Shown here in pieces: positions 44,730-56,341 of a stretch of DNA of 64,000 nt. Under the pieces are notes generated by a model. The model was not told the origin of the DNA. It ran no database searches and was given only the letters and a program-made list of their open reading frames with translations. A program made the position numbers and the translations under genes. Origin of the DNA: Hofstenia miamia (taxonomy: Eukaryota > Xenacoelomorpha > Acoela); assembly GCA_004352715.1 (NCBI GenBank), contig SCFE01000071.1, positions 319,091 to 383,090 on the forward strand, read 5' to 3'. Numbering within the stretch: the first letter of the stretch is position 1; each line of letters begins with the position of its first letter.

Positions 44730-45055
44730 TATTATGGTGTTATTGCAGATCAGGGGATTTCTAGAAGCCGCAGTGACGGCAAATAAAATGCTAAGGGTTT
44801 ACGTCATCAAATGTTTATTTCATTGTTTAGGATTTAGGACTATAAAATATTGAAAAATTTATTTAGGTTTTAGGTTTAGGTTATAAGGTTTAGGTTTAAA
44901 AAACGTTAAGTTGTGGTTTAGGTTAGGGTTTAGGTCTAGAAAATATTGTAAAATTTAGAATTTAAGTTTACGTTGTAGATAACGTCGTATAGTGTTGGGT
45001 AGAAACAATATTTATATATCAGAGTCCCCTAATCTGTAATAACCCCAGTATTATG
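44730..45055. mobile_element. Second MITE sharing the GTTATT...AGGGGA end motif
   Basis: Element about 44737-45048. Left GTGTTATTGCAGATCAGGGG; the right end inverse is GGGTTATTACAGATTAGGGG. It is flanked by TATTATG at 44730-44736 and 45049-45055. The inner part is rich in 'TTTAGG' words. Same end motif and same 7-bp duplication length as the 44.2-kb element, so the two are probably one superfamily. Confidence 0.75.
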
Positions 45056-45785
45056 TTACAATTACAGATTTCCGATTACCTACCATACGTATTTAAAAAT
45101 AAACGAAAGTATCTATTCAATGCTACCAAAGTCGATCTACAAATATAAATTACCAATAATTAATGTTTAGTTATAATATCTTTATTATATGGTGTATATT
45201 CTATGACATTTTTTCGTAATATATATTTATTCATCTAATGTTTTTTGTAATATCAATGAAGAATATTCTGTATGTAAATTTTGAAGGCAATTAAGATTTG
45301 ATATGGGCAGCCTGAGCACTATTGGACATTAGAAAATATATAAATTTTTAAACTCTTTGGGGCAAAGATGATCGAATAATATACTTTGTAGGGATGTTCG
45401 GAAGCGAGTTAGGCCAAGCCAACTTAAAAACCGGACTGGCTCCCTTGAAATCTCGGGAATGTGCAATGATTATATTTATATATTTTTTGATAAATAATAT
45501 GTATTGACTAAGGACATGTCACAAAATGTGTATGCGTGTTTTCATTTAATATGCTCGATTGATAAAATTAGCTTATTTCAATTTTTTTTCTTTAATATAA
45601 TTCATTTCTTGTAGTTCATGAACATGGAGCATGTTGGAAAATTTCCATTTTTTCTAAAATATCGAACTGTTTCACCAATGTGCAATTGTCACATTTATAT
45701 TTATTTACATTTCATGAACCAGTTTTGTTTTATTTTACATTAATATATTATATTATTTTTAGTGTTATTCAATTTTTTCTTAAGT

Positions 45786-45850
45786 AATAATAATAATGAT
45801 AAAAGACTTTATTCGCAGGCAATACAATTGAACAAAAATAATTCATTTCT
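45786..45850 (-). mobile_element. LINE 3' tail fragment
   Basis: The minus strand reads GAATAAAGTCTTTTATCATT and then a short (ATT)n, the form of a LINE polyadenylation signal and repeat tail, as at 1-364. No coding part could be recognised upstream of it. Confidence 0.45.
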
Positions 45851-46371
45851 TATTAGATTTTAACATGTAGTATACTTTTTGAAACTGTTTTTTACGAATT
45901 TGAGAGGATATACATTACAATTTATATTTAGATGACAATTCTATTACCTTGTCGCAAATTTGTGTTTGTGGATTTTTTCTCAAACCTATAAATTTTTATT
46001 TTCAATTTCAGTCTGCAAAAGTAAGCATAGGTACAGACAATTCCTATTTTTCCTATTTTTAAATGAAAAGACCGCACTTTAACATTAGAAAGTCTTAATT
46101 GTGTCTAATAAAAATATTTTTTCTATATATTTCATGTTCCATAATAACAATCCCATTTGTATGAAACGGCCTTATCTATTCTCCTCATGTACAAAATGCC
46201 ACGCTACCTGTTTGTTTCGTTCAATATAATACAGTTAGTCTGATACAAGGCACACAATAAAAAGAACAATTCATATTTTTATGAGCAAGAAAAACATCTA
46301 TGTATTTTCATTGTTTATATATATATTTTGTTTAATGCAATGACCATTTCAAGGGTCTGTGTTTAGGAAAA

Positions 46372-47643
46372 ATGACTGCTGTTATGCTTGAAACTGCATT
46401 ATCTTATAAAACTAATCGGGAAAACGAAGCAATGGATCTATTTGATAAAGTCATTAAGAAAGAAAAGGAATCTTTAGAAGATAGTGAACAGTTCATAAAA
46501 GCCAAAGAACAAAGTATTTTGGAATTAGCTAGAATGTACGCTTCAAAGAAAATGGATAAAGAATTGCAACATCTTATTATAAACACACGCGGCTTTCTAC
46601 TTACAATTAGTAAAGCTAAAGCTGCAAAGATGGTGCGTGCTTTAGTTGATATCTATATAGAAATGGACATGAAAAGTGGTTTTGAAATAGAACTTTGTTT
46701 AGAATGTATACAGTGGGCCAAGAGTGAAAAAAGAATATATCTTCGGCAATCCCTTGAAGCACTACTAATTTCTTTGTATTTTGAAGTTGGAAAATACTCC
46801 GAAGGCCTAGACTTAGTTCGTACCTTGCTATATGAATTGAAGCAGCTTGATGATAAATCTTTGCTTGTTGAGGTCCAACTTTATGAAAGCAAAATCTACA
46901 ATGCCATTCATAATTTATCAAAAGCACGTGGTGCGTTAACATCTGCTCGTACAACTGCTACAACTATTTATTGTGCACCTAAAGTTCAAGCTCGATTAGA
47001 TTTGCAGACAGGTATTCTACATGCCGCAGAAGACAAAGATTACAAGACAGCGTTTTCATATTTCTATGAAGCCTTTGAGGGATTTGATTCAATAAACTCT
47101 CCTACTGCTCTTACTGCGCTAAAGTATATGCTTCTCTGCAAAATTATAATGGATGCCCCTGACGATGTCACATCAATTGTTACCGGGAAACTAGCTCTCA
47201 AGTACTCTGGACGAGATATAAATGCATTAAAAGCAGTGGCGAGTTCTTACAAAAACAAATTGCTAGTTGAATACAAGGAATGTTTAAAAGAATACCATAC
47301 AGAACTTGTACAAGACCCCGTAATAAACCATCATTTAAAGAAATTGTATGAAAAATTATTTGAGAATAATTTATTGAGAATTGTTGAGCCTTTCAAAACA
47401 GTTCAAATAGACAAGATTGCGAGATTGATTAATCTTCCCAGATCAGAGGTTGAACCTAAGTTGTCAACTATGATCCTTGACAAGCAACTGAATGGCACTT
47501 TGGATCAGGGCTCCGGTATTTTAGAACTCTTCGATTCCTGTGATCTCGATGAAAATTATCAAACAATTATTGAAACAGTTCAGAGCCTGGAAAAGGTTAT
47601 GAATTCTCTATACGATAAAGCAAAGCAACTAACATGCTTGTAG
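46372..47643 (+). CDS. PSMD11: 26S proteasome lid subunit Rpn6/PSMD11, intronless copy
   Basis: 423 codons with no intron, ATG at 46372, TAG at 47641; human PSMD11 is 422 aa. It aligns end to end with the family by eye: KAKEQSILEL, SKAKAAKMVRALVD, ELCLECIQWAKSEKR, LLVEVQLYESKIYNAIHNLS, KARGALTSARTTA, FSYFYEAFEGFDSINSP, then the PCI domain with VQIDKIARLINLP and STMILDKQLNGTLDQGSG. The first ~220 residues are the helical solenoid, followed by the PCI winged helix (about 225-395) and the C-terminal helix that joins the lid helical bundle. In the proteasome, Rpn6 clamps lid to core. Identity to human looks moderate for so conserved a protein. The ATG lies six bases after a possible acceptor (GTGTTTAG), so a 5' UTR intron is possible. 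Lack of coding introns beside the intron-rich LRRC43 suggests a retrogene, but no poly(A) or duplication is seen. Confidence 0.93.
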   Translation: MTAVMLETALSYKTNRENEAMDLFDKVIKKEKESLEDSEQFIKAKEQSILELARMYASKKMDKELQHLIINTRGFLLTISKAKAAKMVRALVDIYIEMDMKSGFEIELCLECIQWAKSEKRIYLRQSLEALLISLYFEVGKYSEGLDLVRTLLYELKQLDDKSLLVEVQLYESKIYNAIHNLSKARGALTSARTTATTIYCAPKVQARLDLQTGILHAAEDKDYKTAFSYFYEAFEGFDSINSPTALTALKYMLLCKIIMDAPDDVTSIVTGKLALKYSGRDINALKAVASSYKNKLLVEYKECLKEYHTELVQDPVINHHLKKLYEKLFENNLLRIVEPFKTVQIDKIARLINLPRSEVEPKLSTMILDKQLNGTLDQGSGILELFDSCDLDENYQTIIETVQSLEKVMNSLYDKAKQLTCL

Positions 47644-48087
47644 ATTTTCCTCAATTTTGTAAAGTAAATACTAGAATATTATTTTGTGACTTCAGCAAAT
47701 GTTTTATATGTAACTATTGTTATTATGTAGTTTATTCTATTACACGGTTGCTCTTCCAGTTTTTGACAACGCGCTTTGAGTTTATTAGATCGAAGATATT
47801 TTCTCTGTGAAAATGTGTAGTAGATCTATGCAATTCTAATATTTATATACATCTAAAATTTAGAATATTTAAGTGTGTTAGGGCAACCATTTCAATAGAA
47901 GGAAAATTACATTAAATTGTTGCAATCGATTGTTTAAAAAATTTATTATGTATTTCAATTCACTTAAAATACGGATGAAAAGTAATTATAATCTTCAAGT
48001 TCAATCTCGAAATTTCAACGTATAACCAGTGAGTTTATTTAAATACATCGACTGTTAAAATTTAAAATAATTTTAAATTTTTGACAA
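47644..48087. other. PSMD11 3' flank
   Basis: AT-rich, no A-tract that would mark a recent retrocopy. No further gene before the TA microsatellite at 48088. Confidence 0.5.
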
Positions 48088-48091
48088 ATAT

Positions 48092-48133
<42 letters not shown>

Positions 48134-48555
48134 NNNNNNNNNNNNNNNNNNNNNNNNNNNNNNNNNNNNNNNNNNNNNNNNNNNNNNNNNNNNNNNNNNN
48201 NNNNNNNNNNNNNNNNNNNNNNNNNNNNNNNNNNNNNNNNNNNNNNNNNNNNNNNNNNNNNNNNNNNNNNNNNNNNNNNNNNNNNNNNNNNNNNNNNNNN
48301 NNNNNNNNNNNNNNNNNNNNNNNNNNNNNNNNNNNNNNNNNNNNNNNNNNNNNNNNNNNNNNNNNNNNNNNNNNNNNNNNNNNNNNNNNNNNNNNNNNNN
48401 NNNNNNNNNNNNNNNNNNNNNNNNNNNNNNNNNNNNNNNNNNNNNNNNNNNNNNNNNNNNNNNNNNNNNNNNNNNNNNNNNNNNNNNNNNNNNNNNNNNN
48501 NNNNNNNNNNNNNNNNNNNNNNNNNNNNNNNNNNNNNNNNNNNNNNNNNNNNNNN
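48134..48555. other. Assembly gap, 422 N, inside a TA microsatellite
   Basis: Both edges are (AT)n (48088-48133 and 48556-48583). A short CTCGA-rich repeat follows at 48595-48660. Confidence 0.97.
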
Positions 48556-48586
<31 letters not shown>

Positions 48587-48749
48587 GAACCTGCGAGTTT
48601 ACTTTAGACTCGAGTCGAGTTAGAAACTTAACTCGTGAGTTCGAGTCGAGTTGTAATTTATTTAGGCTAAGCTATATATAAATACTTCTTATTGAACAAC
48701 TCTATATAAATATTTGAAAGAAATCCAAGCGTGTGTACCTAAACAAAAG

Positions 48750-49500
48750 AAACTAAAAACACTACTAGGCAAGTCTATTACAGTTTTTTTTCGCGTTTTC
48801 TTTGCAAAATATAAGATTTTCCATATACCCACTTCGGGGTTAAGACTTAGGTGGTGATCCGTGATGATTAATGATTCTTTTGAGTTGAATAGTTCCAATG
48901 CGCAATTTGTAGTTTGTACTGAAAGATATATCGCGGAAGAATTGTTCCAAAACACAAGTGGAATATTCTGATCAGAGATGCAGCTTAGTTATACATCTCA
49001 ATTTCATTGTTAAATTGATTTCCAAAATCTACTTCACGAGAGTCAAGATTAGAAACTTTTCTTTGTTTGGCTTGTCTACAGAGATATTTCATTAATACAG
49101 TATTACAGATTGGGTTCGCAGTATTATCTGAAACAATTTCAGATTCCAAATGGCAACCCAAGCCAGCCTCTCTATATTTTTTGTAAATATATTCCTCAGT
49201 GGTTTTGACTTGAGCTTCGTTGAAGCAGGTGTTTTTAAATCTTGAGTCAAGAAATATTGCTGTAATGAGCAAGTCATCATCAAGTGGCAGACGTACACTA
49301 ATTTGATTGAGAAGTTCACATCTACACTGACATATTGTTGAAACATTGCTGTTATTAATACCATCTATCATACATGTGATAGACGGAAATATCAGACTAA
49401 TGGTGATGCATTCATCAGGAGTCAACAGGTTGGAAACGTCAGAAAAGTGCTTTAGTAGGATGACTAATTCTTCAACGATTATCCACTGGTTATTTTCCTG
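48750..49500 (-). pseudogene. hAT transposase fragment of a second (ZBED-like) family
   Basis: From 49500 downward: EELVILLKHFSDVSNLLTPD, then SLIFPSI, a 146-codon frame with ITAIFLDSRFKNTCF (the family's 'ATLLDPRFK' block), and then, after a shift near 48985, FWNNSSAIYLSVQTTNCALE and ESLIITDHHLSLNPE, which stand for 'PLxWW...FPxLxxLAxxxLxxxATS' and 'SxxGxIITxxRxxLxPE'. It lacks the N-terminal part and is followed on the other side by a LINE. It differs from the 38.9-kb hAT gene and is inactive. Confidence 0.75.
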
Positions 49501-49539
49501 TTTATTATACAGTTTAATTAGATTTCAGTTATGCCTCCT

Positions 49540-52125
49540 TCAATTTCGCTGTCCGACGTAAAAAATTTGAGTGATACCCAGTGTACCTCTCCTACTGGTG
49601 GTCTGAAGAAAGTCGCCATTATTTCGTTGCTTCGTCAAGCTGTCACTTTCTCTCTACCTCGCTCCCCTCCTCCAATGGTAGTCCTGGTGTCATATCATCC
49701 TGGTCTGAATCCCTCACTAAGCTTTCCTCCAATGTTTCCTCGCTAGAATCTCAAATGTTCTCCTATAATGCTGCTGTCTCATCTCTCCCCAATCATATTG
49801 CTCCAGGTTTCACACCCGCGCTTGCTCCTCCTTCCGCTCTACCGCATCCTCCTAAGCAGTCTATCCCTTTGTCTACTAACCATGATCGTCCTCGTCCAGT
49901 TTTTGGTTATAATGCTTCCTGCTGTCTCTCTGCTTTTCCAATTAGTTCACTTCCACGGCCTCCCCGCAATGCTCATATCTATATTGGCCATTTTGCTGTC
50001 TTTTCCGCCTCAGATGTTGCTGATCACCTTAATTCCTCCTCTCTACAATTTGATGATGTTCTTTCCATCCCTGCACATCCTGACTCTCCATTTGTATCCT
50101 TCCATGTTGTCTGCGATCAAGACTCTCATCTTGCACTCATGAATCCTGATGTGTGGTCTGAAGGCATCTTGATTTGCTATTACCGCCTCTCTGATGATGA
50201 GCGCAAATCTTTTGGCCTTTGTCCCCGCCGCCGGAATGCTCCTCGCCGTGACTGACTATCTCACTCTGATCTTCATCTCCCCATATCTGTAATCCCTGTT
50301 CCTGCTAAGCTGTCAGATCACTCATTCGTCTGCTTCAATCTGTCTGTCAACTCTACTTCTCTGCTTATCTGGCTGCTCCACAATATGCTCGATTTAACAG
50401 TGACTTTCTATCACTTAATGCTGCTCTCTCATCTTAGCTCCCCGTTTTTAGTGATTCCTTCCCAGTTGATGATTGGTTCACCTTCTTACACAAAGTTTAA
50501 AGTAAAGGCGTGCTTCTCTTCCTTTCTATTTCTCATCCCTTACTGTACACTCCTTGAATAAATTGTCTTACAAACGCCATTCTGGTACTACTGCTTCTCC
50601 AAAGCTTGCTTCTTTCACAAATGTTATCAATTTTATGGAACTTGACAAAGTCTCTCTTCTGTCTAGCTTTTCGTCCAGTTCTCTTCAAGACTCTTATTCC
50701 TTCCTCCGTTCTCTTCATTCCAAGCCAGAGCTCCCCAATTTGAGATAGAATCTTCTTTCTGCTCACTTTGACCTGGAGAAAGCTGATCTGTTCAATGCGT
50801 TATTTTGCCTCTAACTTCTCTGAACCTGTCTCCATGTGCCCTGGTCCGCCTGCTGCCTTCCTGCGAATCCAACTTTGTGATATTGACTTCAGCGCCCATG
50901 ATATTTCTCTCAAACTTAAATCTTGAGTGTTGTCTGGTCCTTGCTATCCTGACGGTGTCCCTTCCTTTGTAATTCATGATACCTCCTTCACGCTTTCTAT
51001 CCATTTAAAACATCTTTACTCCTTCATTTGCTCCTCTAAGCACTACCCCGCCTGTTGGAAGACATCTTGGATTTCTCCGCTGTTAAAATTTAATCAGCTT
51101 CCCTCCTCGCAGGTCAGGTCCTACTGCTCAATAGCTATTCTATCTCGACTGTCTATAATCTTTGAACGCCTTGTTTTTCTTTATGTATTTCCAAAAATTC
51201 GTCACCTCATCTCTTCTTCTCAGCATGGCAACCTTCCTGGTTGGTCTACGATTACTAACTTACTCATACTGATCGAAAGCTGCTACTTTCACTCTGATTG
51301 TAATGATCCTGGTTGTATTATCTTTCTTGACATCTCAAAAGTGTTTGATCGCCTCCCTCATTCCATTCTGCTTGACAAGTTACGTTTATTTGGTTTTGAT
51401 GCGGATTTCATCGAACTGTTCCAGTCGTACCTGACCAATCGCCACCAATGTGTCAAAATCAACTCGTCGATCTCTTCTCCTTTCCCCGTTACTAGTAGTG
51501 CCCCTCAAGGCTCAGTGTTTGCTGTTCTTTTCTTCCTCGTTGCCATTAACGACCTCCCTCATTCTGTTCTCAACTCNNNNNNNNNNNNNNNNNNNNNNNN
51601 NNNNNNNNNNNNNNNNNNNNNNNNNNNNNNNNNNNNNNNNNNNNNGGATTTCATCGAACTGTTCCAGTCTTACCTGACCAATCGCCACCAATGTGTCAAA
51701 ATCAACTCGTCGATCTCTTCTCCTTTCCCCGTTACTAGTAGTGCCCCTCAAGGCTCAGTGTTTGCTGTTCTTTTCTTCCTCGTTGCATTAACGACCTCCC
51801 TCATTCTGTTCTCAACTCATCTTGCCTGTTGTATGTCGACGACACTGCGATTTTTGATTTTGGCTGGTCTTTTGCTTCTAACATTTCTTCTGATCTTGAG
51901 CATTTGTCTATTTGGTCCTCTGTCAACCATCTTGATTTTAGCGCTACCAAGACATACGGTATTTCCTTTTCTGTGGCTCCCACTTCTAATGTTCCTCTTC
52001 CTGTGAACTTTTCCCCTCATCATACTAATCTTGGAGTTCAACTTGCTGGTAACTTAAATTGGTCTGGTCATGTGTCCTTACGTCTCCGCAAAGCTAATTC
52101 CTCACTCTTTGCCCTCTTCCGCAAT
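49540..52125 (+). mobile_element. LINE with ORF1-like protein and reverse transcriptase, internally deleted
   Basis: Pyrimidine-rich and GC-richer than its surroundings. 49581-50255 is an intact ORF1-like frame (224 codons): Ser/Pro-rich N-terminus, then NAHIYIGHFAVFSASDVADH and DVWSEGILICYYR, like the fold at the end of many LINE ORF1 proteins. Next comes only the end of an endonuclease domain (VPAKLSDHSFVCFNL near 50310). The reverse transcriptase covers 50927-52115 with IFLDISKVFDRLP (first Asp), SAPQGSVFAVLFFLVAINDL and, after the gap, LLYVDDTAIFDFG (YVDD). Most of the endonuclease is missing, so the element is dead. The 3' end is lost in the gap at 52126-52215. Confidence 0.85.
51403..51818 (+). 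repeat. 174-bp duplicated flank around a 69-N gap, probable assembly artefact
   Basis: 51403-51576 and 51646-51818 are the same sequence apart from one substitution (CAGTCGTACC against CAGTCTTACC) and one missing C (GTTGCCATT against GTTGCATT). The run of N at 51577-51645 lies between. If the copies are one locus, the reverse transcriptase is continuous here and the gap is spurious; the missing C then looks like a sequencing error in one contig end. Confidence 0.8.
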
Positions 52126-52215
52126 NNNNNNNNNNNNNNNNNNNNNNNNNNNNNNNNNNNNNNNNNNNNNNNNNNNNNNNNNNNNNNNNNNNNNNNNNNN
52201 NNNNNNNNNNNNNNN
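52126..52215. other. Assembly gap, 90 N
   Basis: Follows LINE sequence and ends in a TA tract. Confidence 0.97.
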
Positions 52216-52564
52216 ATATATATATATGCAAAAATGTGTTTTATGTAGTCCAAACTAGTGTTCAAGGAACACTGTGTAATCGGTAATTAATGTCAATGAT
52301 ATTCAATGGCCCGATTTTAAGAATACGCCCTCCATCTGGCCATGACCCGCCAAATAGTTGCCCCGTTCCACCTCTAACTATAGAAATACGGCCATTGGTT
52401 TGTTCGGGTCTACATCTTAAGTCCGTTCTGTTCATAGCTACATGTCATTTAGCTAATATAGCTATGTAATATGCTATTATACATATGTACTAGGGTTTGT
52501 AAGTCTAGACTAACTTTTCAATAATGGAATAGGAATCGCAAATTTTTTCACATAATGTGCTATC

Positions 52565-53660
52565 CATAGACATCCTGTGCCTTAAGTGGACAATACGCCG
52601 ATGACACAATATTTCACTGTAGTAACTCTGCGGAAGATTCAGTAGATATAATTGAAAAAATTGTGCTACATTTGCAAATTTTTATGCATCACCCAAACTA
52701 ACAATTAATACTTCAAAAACACAATTTTGTAAAATATAAAGTAAAAATAGTAAAACAGACACATCCAAATGCACACTACGTTTCAATGAGGAAACTATAA
52801 AATATTTTACTCATTTTATATATCTAGAGGTTATTTTCGACAGCAATTTAAATTCTCATAAACAATTAGATACCATAGTAAAAACATGGCATTTGCATTT
52901 ACAGCAATAAATAATTTTTCTCATCTTCTAAGTATTAATGCAAAAATTCAACTTATTCAGGCTTTCGTCTTAAGTCATCTAAATTATGCTTGCATATGAG
53001 TTAAAGCAAATTTATTGCATAAGTTAACAACAATAACTACAAACTAACACACAAATTAATAATAATAATATTTTATTTTTAAAATCCTCTGTATATAAAA
53101 TCACTATACAAATATAGTATAAGCACTTAAGATTTTACAAATAGTTTTCTAGTTCAATGACTAGCTTGGTTGTTGGAATTGATTTACTTCTTTGGTAATT
53201 TAAATAGTTGATATTTTATATACAGGAATTGATACACACTATCTCAGAAAATTTGAAATACAAAAAAATTGGTCACCCCTTCAAGTACTCTGGTTCCATG
53301 GTGCTCAATGTTTTCTTTTTCTTTTAACTACTTGTAAAGTGCTAATAATAATAATAACAATAATAATTGGAGTGTATGAAAAAACTATCAGTTTACGATG
53401 AATTCAAAGGAACCTTTTCGAAGCCAACAATTTATAAAACAATCTTTATGTACATTCTGCAAGATTCTTTAAAAAAATCGCTCGTTACAATTCTAATAAT
53501 TTCCCAAATTTCGTAGTAAACGCACCTTAGTTATAAGGTAAACAAAATCGAAGAAAAAACAAATTCAAAATTCTTTTATTAATATCTCCATCCTTCTTTG
53601 GAATGAATTGCCTACAGAAATTAAGAAAGCCAAGTCTAAAAACTAAAATAACACAATTAT
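52565..53660 (+). mobile_element. Decayed LINE fragment A
   Basis: It starts within the reverse transcriptase at QYADDTIFHCSNSAEDSVD (near 52590), drifts through stops, and ends with ILLWNELPTEIKKAKS near 53590-53640, the LINE C-terminal motif. An AT-rich insert with (TAA)n at both ends (about 53055-53365) interrupts it and looks like a minus-strand LINE 3' tail. The same family as fragment B is likely from the YADDT form. Confidence 0.7.
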
Positions 53661-53756
53661 ATAAATCGCATATATCTGAATTGTTCGAATATAGGTGGAG
53701 AGGATTCAAATTTATTAACGCTTACTATAGTACTAAAAGAAATGTAAATACCCTGA

Positions 53757-53780
53757 TTTATATATATATATATATATATA
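53757..53780. repeat. (TA)n microsatellite between LINE fragments
   Basis: Short uninterrupted TA tract after fragment A. Confidence 0.9.
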
Positions 53781-53839
53781 TACTTAGTGTTGAAAAATAA
53801 TTTGAGACAAGAATATTTATTTCCCCAAAAAGCGAATAT

Positions 53840-55930
53840 TGATTAGAGAAAAATCAGGTACAAAAGCTTTCAAAGAAAACATTGGCTAACGCCTGCTTTA
53901 AAATTGCTAATAAAAACTAGGAATTTAGCTTATGAGACATACCTGTCTTCTAAATCGTGTCAAAACTACAACGCGTACAAATTAGCTAGAAATAAATGCA
54001 ATATTGATATTCGACAGGTTCAAAATACCTATGCCAGCTAAATTTTTGAAAATCTTTCAAATTACAAGGAAAAATGGAATTTTATCAAAAAATGTATTAA
54101 ATCGAAATCATCCTATAAATTCGATTGAAACTAATAATGGTGATGTTGTTACTAATAACTTAGATATTGATAATGCATTAAATGATATGATTCTAAACCT
54201 GGGAAAATATCAAGGTGAGCACATACCCTTTCAAAGTAAGCAAACAAATTTGAGAAGAAATTTTTTCTTTAGATTTGTCACTAAACAAGAAGTATTTAAA
54301 CCTATATCTAAACGAAAAACTAACTACTTTGGATATTAAGAAATGTGCAAAGGAAATAATCGATCCATTAACTTTTATTATAAATATGTATTAGAACCAA
54401 TTCACTTCCTTCGCCCTTAAAGCTCGTCAATTTAGCCCCGTTATACAAAAAAATAATCCCCTAAAATGTGAAAACTATCGCCAAATTTCAATTACCTCAC
54501 CTTTTTCTAAAAGCATTGAAAAGCTGCTTTATGAACAAATTTATTTAAATATTCAATTCTTGCGAACACACAATTTGGTTTCCGAAAACACTCCACCTCT
54601 TTATTCTGCTGAATCATTACGCGCATTTCTTCACAATAATAATTACGTAGGGCATAGACCTTTCCAAGCCTTTGACTCAATATATCATTCGATTCAAATA
54701 GCATAGATCTAGTTAAAAATTATCTGACGAATCCATTTCAACGGGTTAAAATCGACAACACTTTTTCTAAAAGGGGTTTGACACATAAAGGCGTGCCTCA
54801 GGGAACTTTACTTGGTCCACTTCTTTTTACTATTTACATAAATAATCTCAACGGCGTTATATCAAATGACTGTAATGTAGTACAATATGCAGATGACACA
54901 TGCATATTTAATAATGATACGAATTTTGATAGTTTAATAAAAACTTTAAAAAGTAATCTTGAAAACCTGCAACATTATTTTAGTATGCACTGCCTCACAA
55001 TCAAGGCATTAAAAATCGAATTTTGTATAATGTCTCCAAAATTACAAGATAACAATTTAAATAATAAGAAATTAAATGTTGCTAACGTCTATATTGAACC
55101 TGTCACACAATTTAAATATCTTGGTGTTGAAATTGACAGTAAATAAAGCTTTACTAAACATATTACGTCTATAATCAGAAAAATGGCAATAATTATCATA
55201 AAACACATTTCTCATTTAGTGTAATTTATCGACATAAAAAGGCAATTTCAACTTACGAATGCCTTAGTAATGAGCTGCCTTTTGTATTGTAACTTCTTAT
55301 TTAATAACCTCGAAAAATCATTGATAGATACATTAGATTCGCAAATAACATGGGCCGAAAAAAAATGCTTCAATGCCAATAATTCCTCTAAATCTTTCAA
55401 AGATAAGAAGGATTTTCATGTTGCTTCTTTCTATATTAGATACTTTTCTTTAATTAAATTATGGGATATTGTAAACAAACGGGACAAAATTCAATTTTCT
55501 TCTTATTCGAGTAGTTCAAACTGCTAAATGAACAATTTGTAAAATATAATTACCGTGCGAATAAATGTATAAATAATATATTGCCAACTAACAATTATTG
55601 GAACAATTCTTTCACCACAAATTCTTGCAAACTTTGGAACAAATTTCCAATCAGCATTAGACAGGAAAGAAACCTTAAAAAATGATTAAAAAAATAATCT
55701 ATTAGCAGAGCAAAATAAAAAGTTCATTTAAAATCTGTTCGACAAATCGAATATATTCTATCTTTTTTAATTGTGTGATTGTATTGATGTTTTTAATTGT
55801 ATTTTTAGTGTTTTAATTTTAATTGTCTAGCTTAGTTTGTAGTGCATGTGTATATTTAGGTGTTTGTATATATGTATTATACTTAATTGTACATATGCAA
55901 ATTGTGCAAACTAATAAAGCTATTGAAGAT
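53840..55930 (+). mobile_element. Decayed LINE fragment B, 5'-truncated, with 3' end
   Basis: Pieces in order, in changing frames: the linker before the reverse transcriptase (YETYLSSKSC near 53930, then an intact 111-codon frame at 54004-54339); KCENYRQISITSPFSKSIEK near 54465-54525; an intact 122-codon frame at 54778-55146 with GVPQGTLLGPLLFTIYINNL, VQYADDTCIFN and FKYLGVEID; an 85-codon frame at 55270-55527; and the C-terminal KLWNKFPISIRQER near 55640. The tail ends with AATAAAGCTATTGAAG near 55913-55927. It is a CR1/Jockey-type element by motif form. No endonuclease was found, so it is inactive. Confidence 0.85.
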
Positions 55931-56341
55931 TTATCCAATAAACGAAATTTTACTTTCGGGAAATAAAATTCAAAAAGAATTTTTAAAAAAAAAATATTCC
56001 TAAATTGCACGACAATTGGAATAACTTGCCATCACTTACAAGGAAAGTAGGTAAAACGAGATAAATTTAAAAAAGAAATTTTGGGTTACACTTGCTCTCA
56101 TTTTTACACTAAGATTAGCAATAAGGTTGGTCAGGATATGCTTTTTATAATTGGCTTAACTAGCAACAATTTGAAAATCTGTAAATATATTGTAAATATC
56201 AATTTCTTTTAATATTAACTTTAATTTTTTTGTTTTGTATTTTCGACATTATTGTTGCAGTTGCTGCCTTATCAGCATTTGTTGTTAGTATATTTGTAAT
56301 ATTCAATGCTGCAACAATAAATATATATATATATATATATA

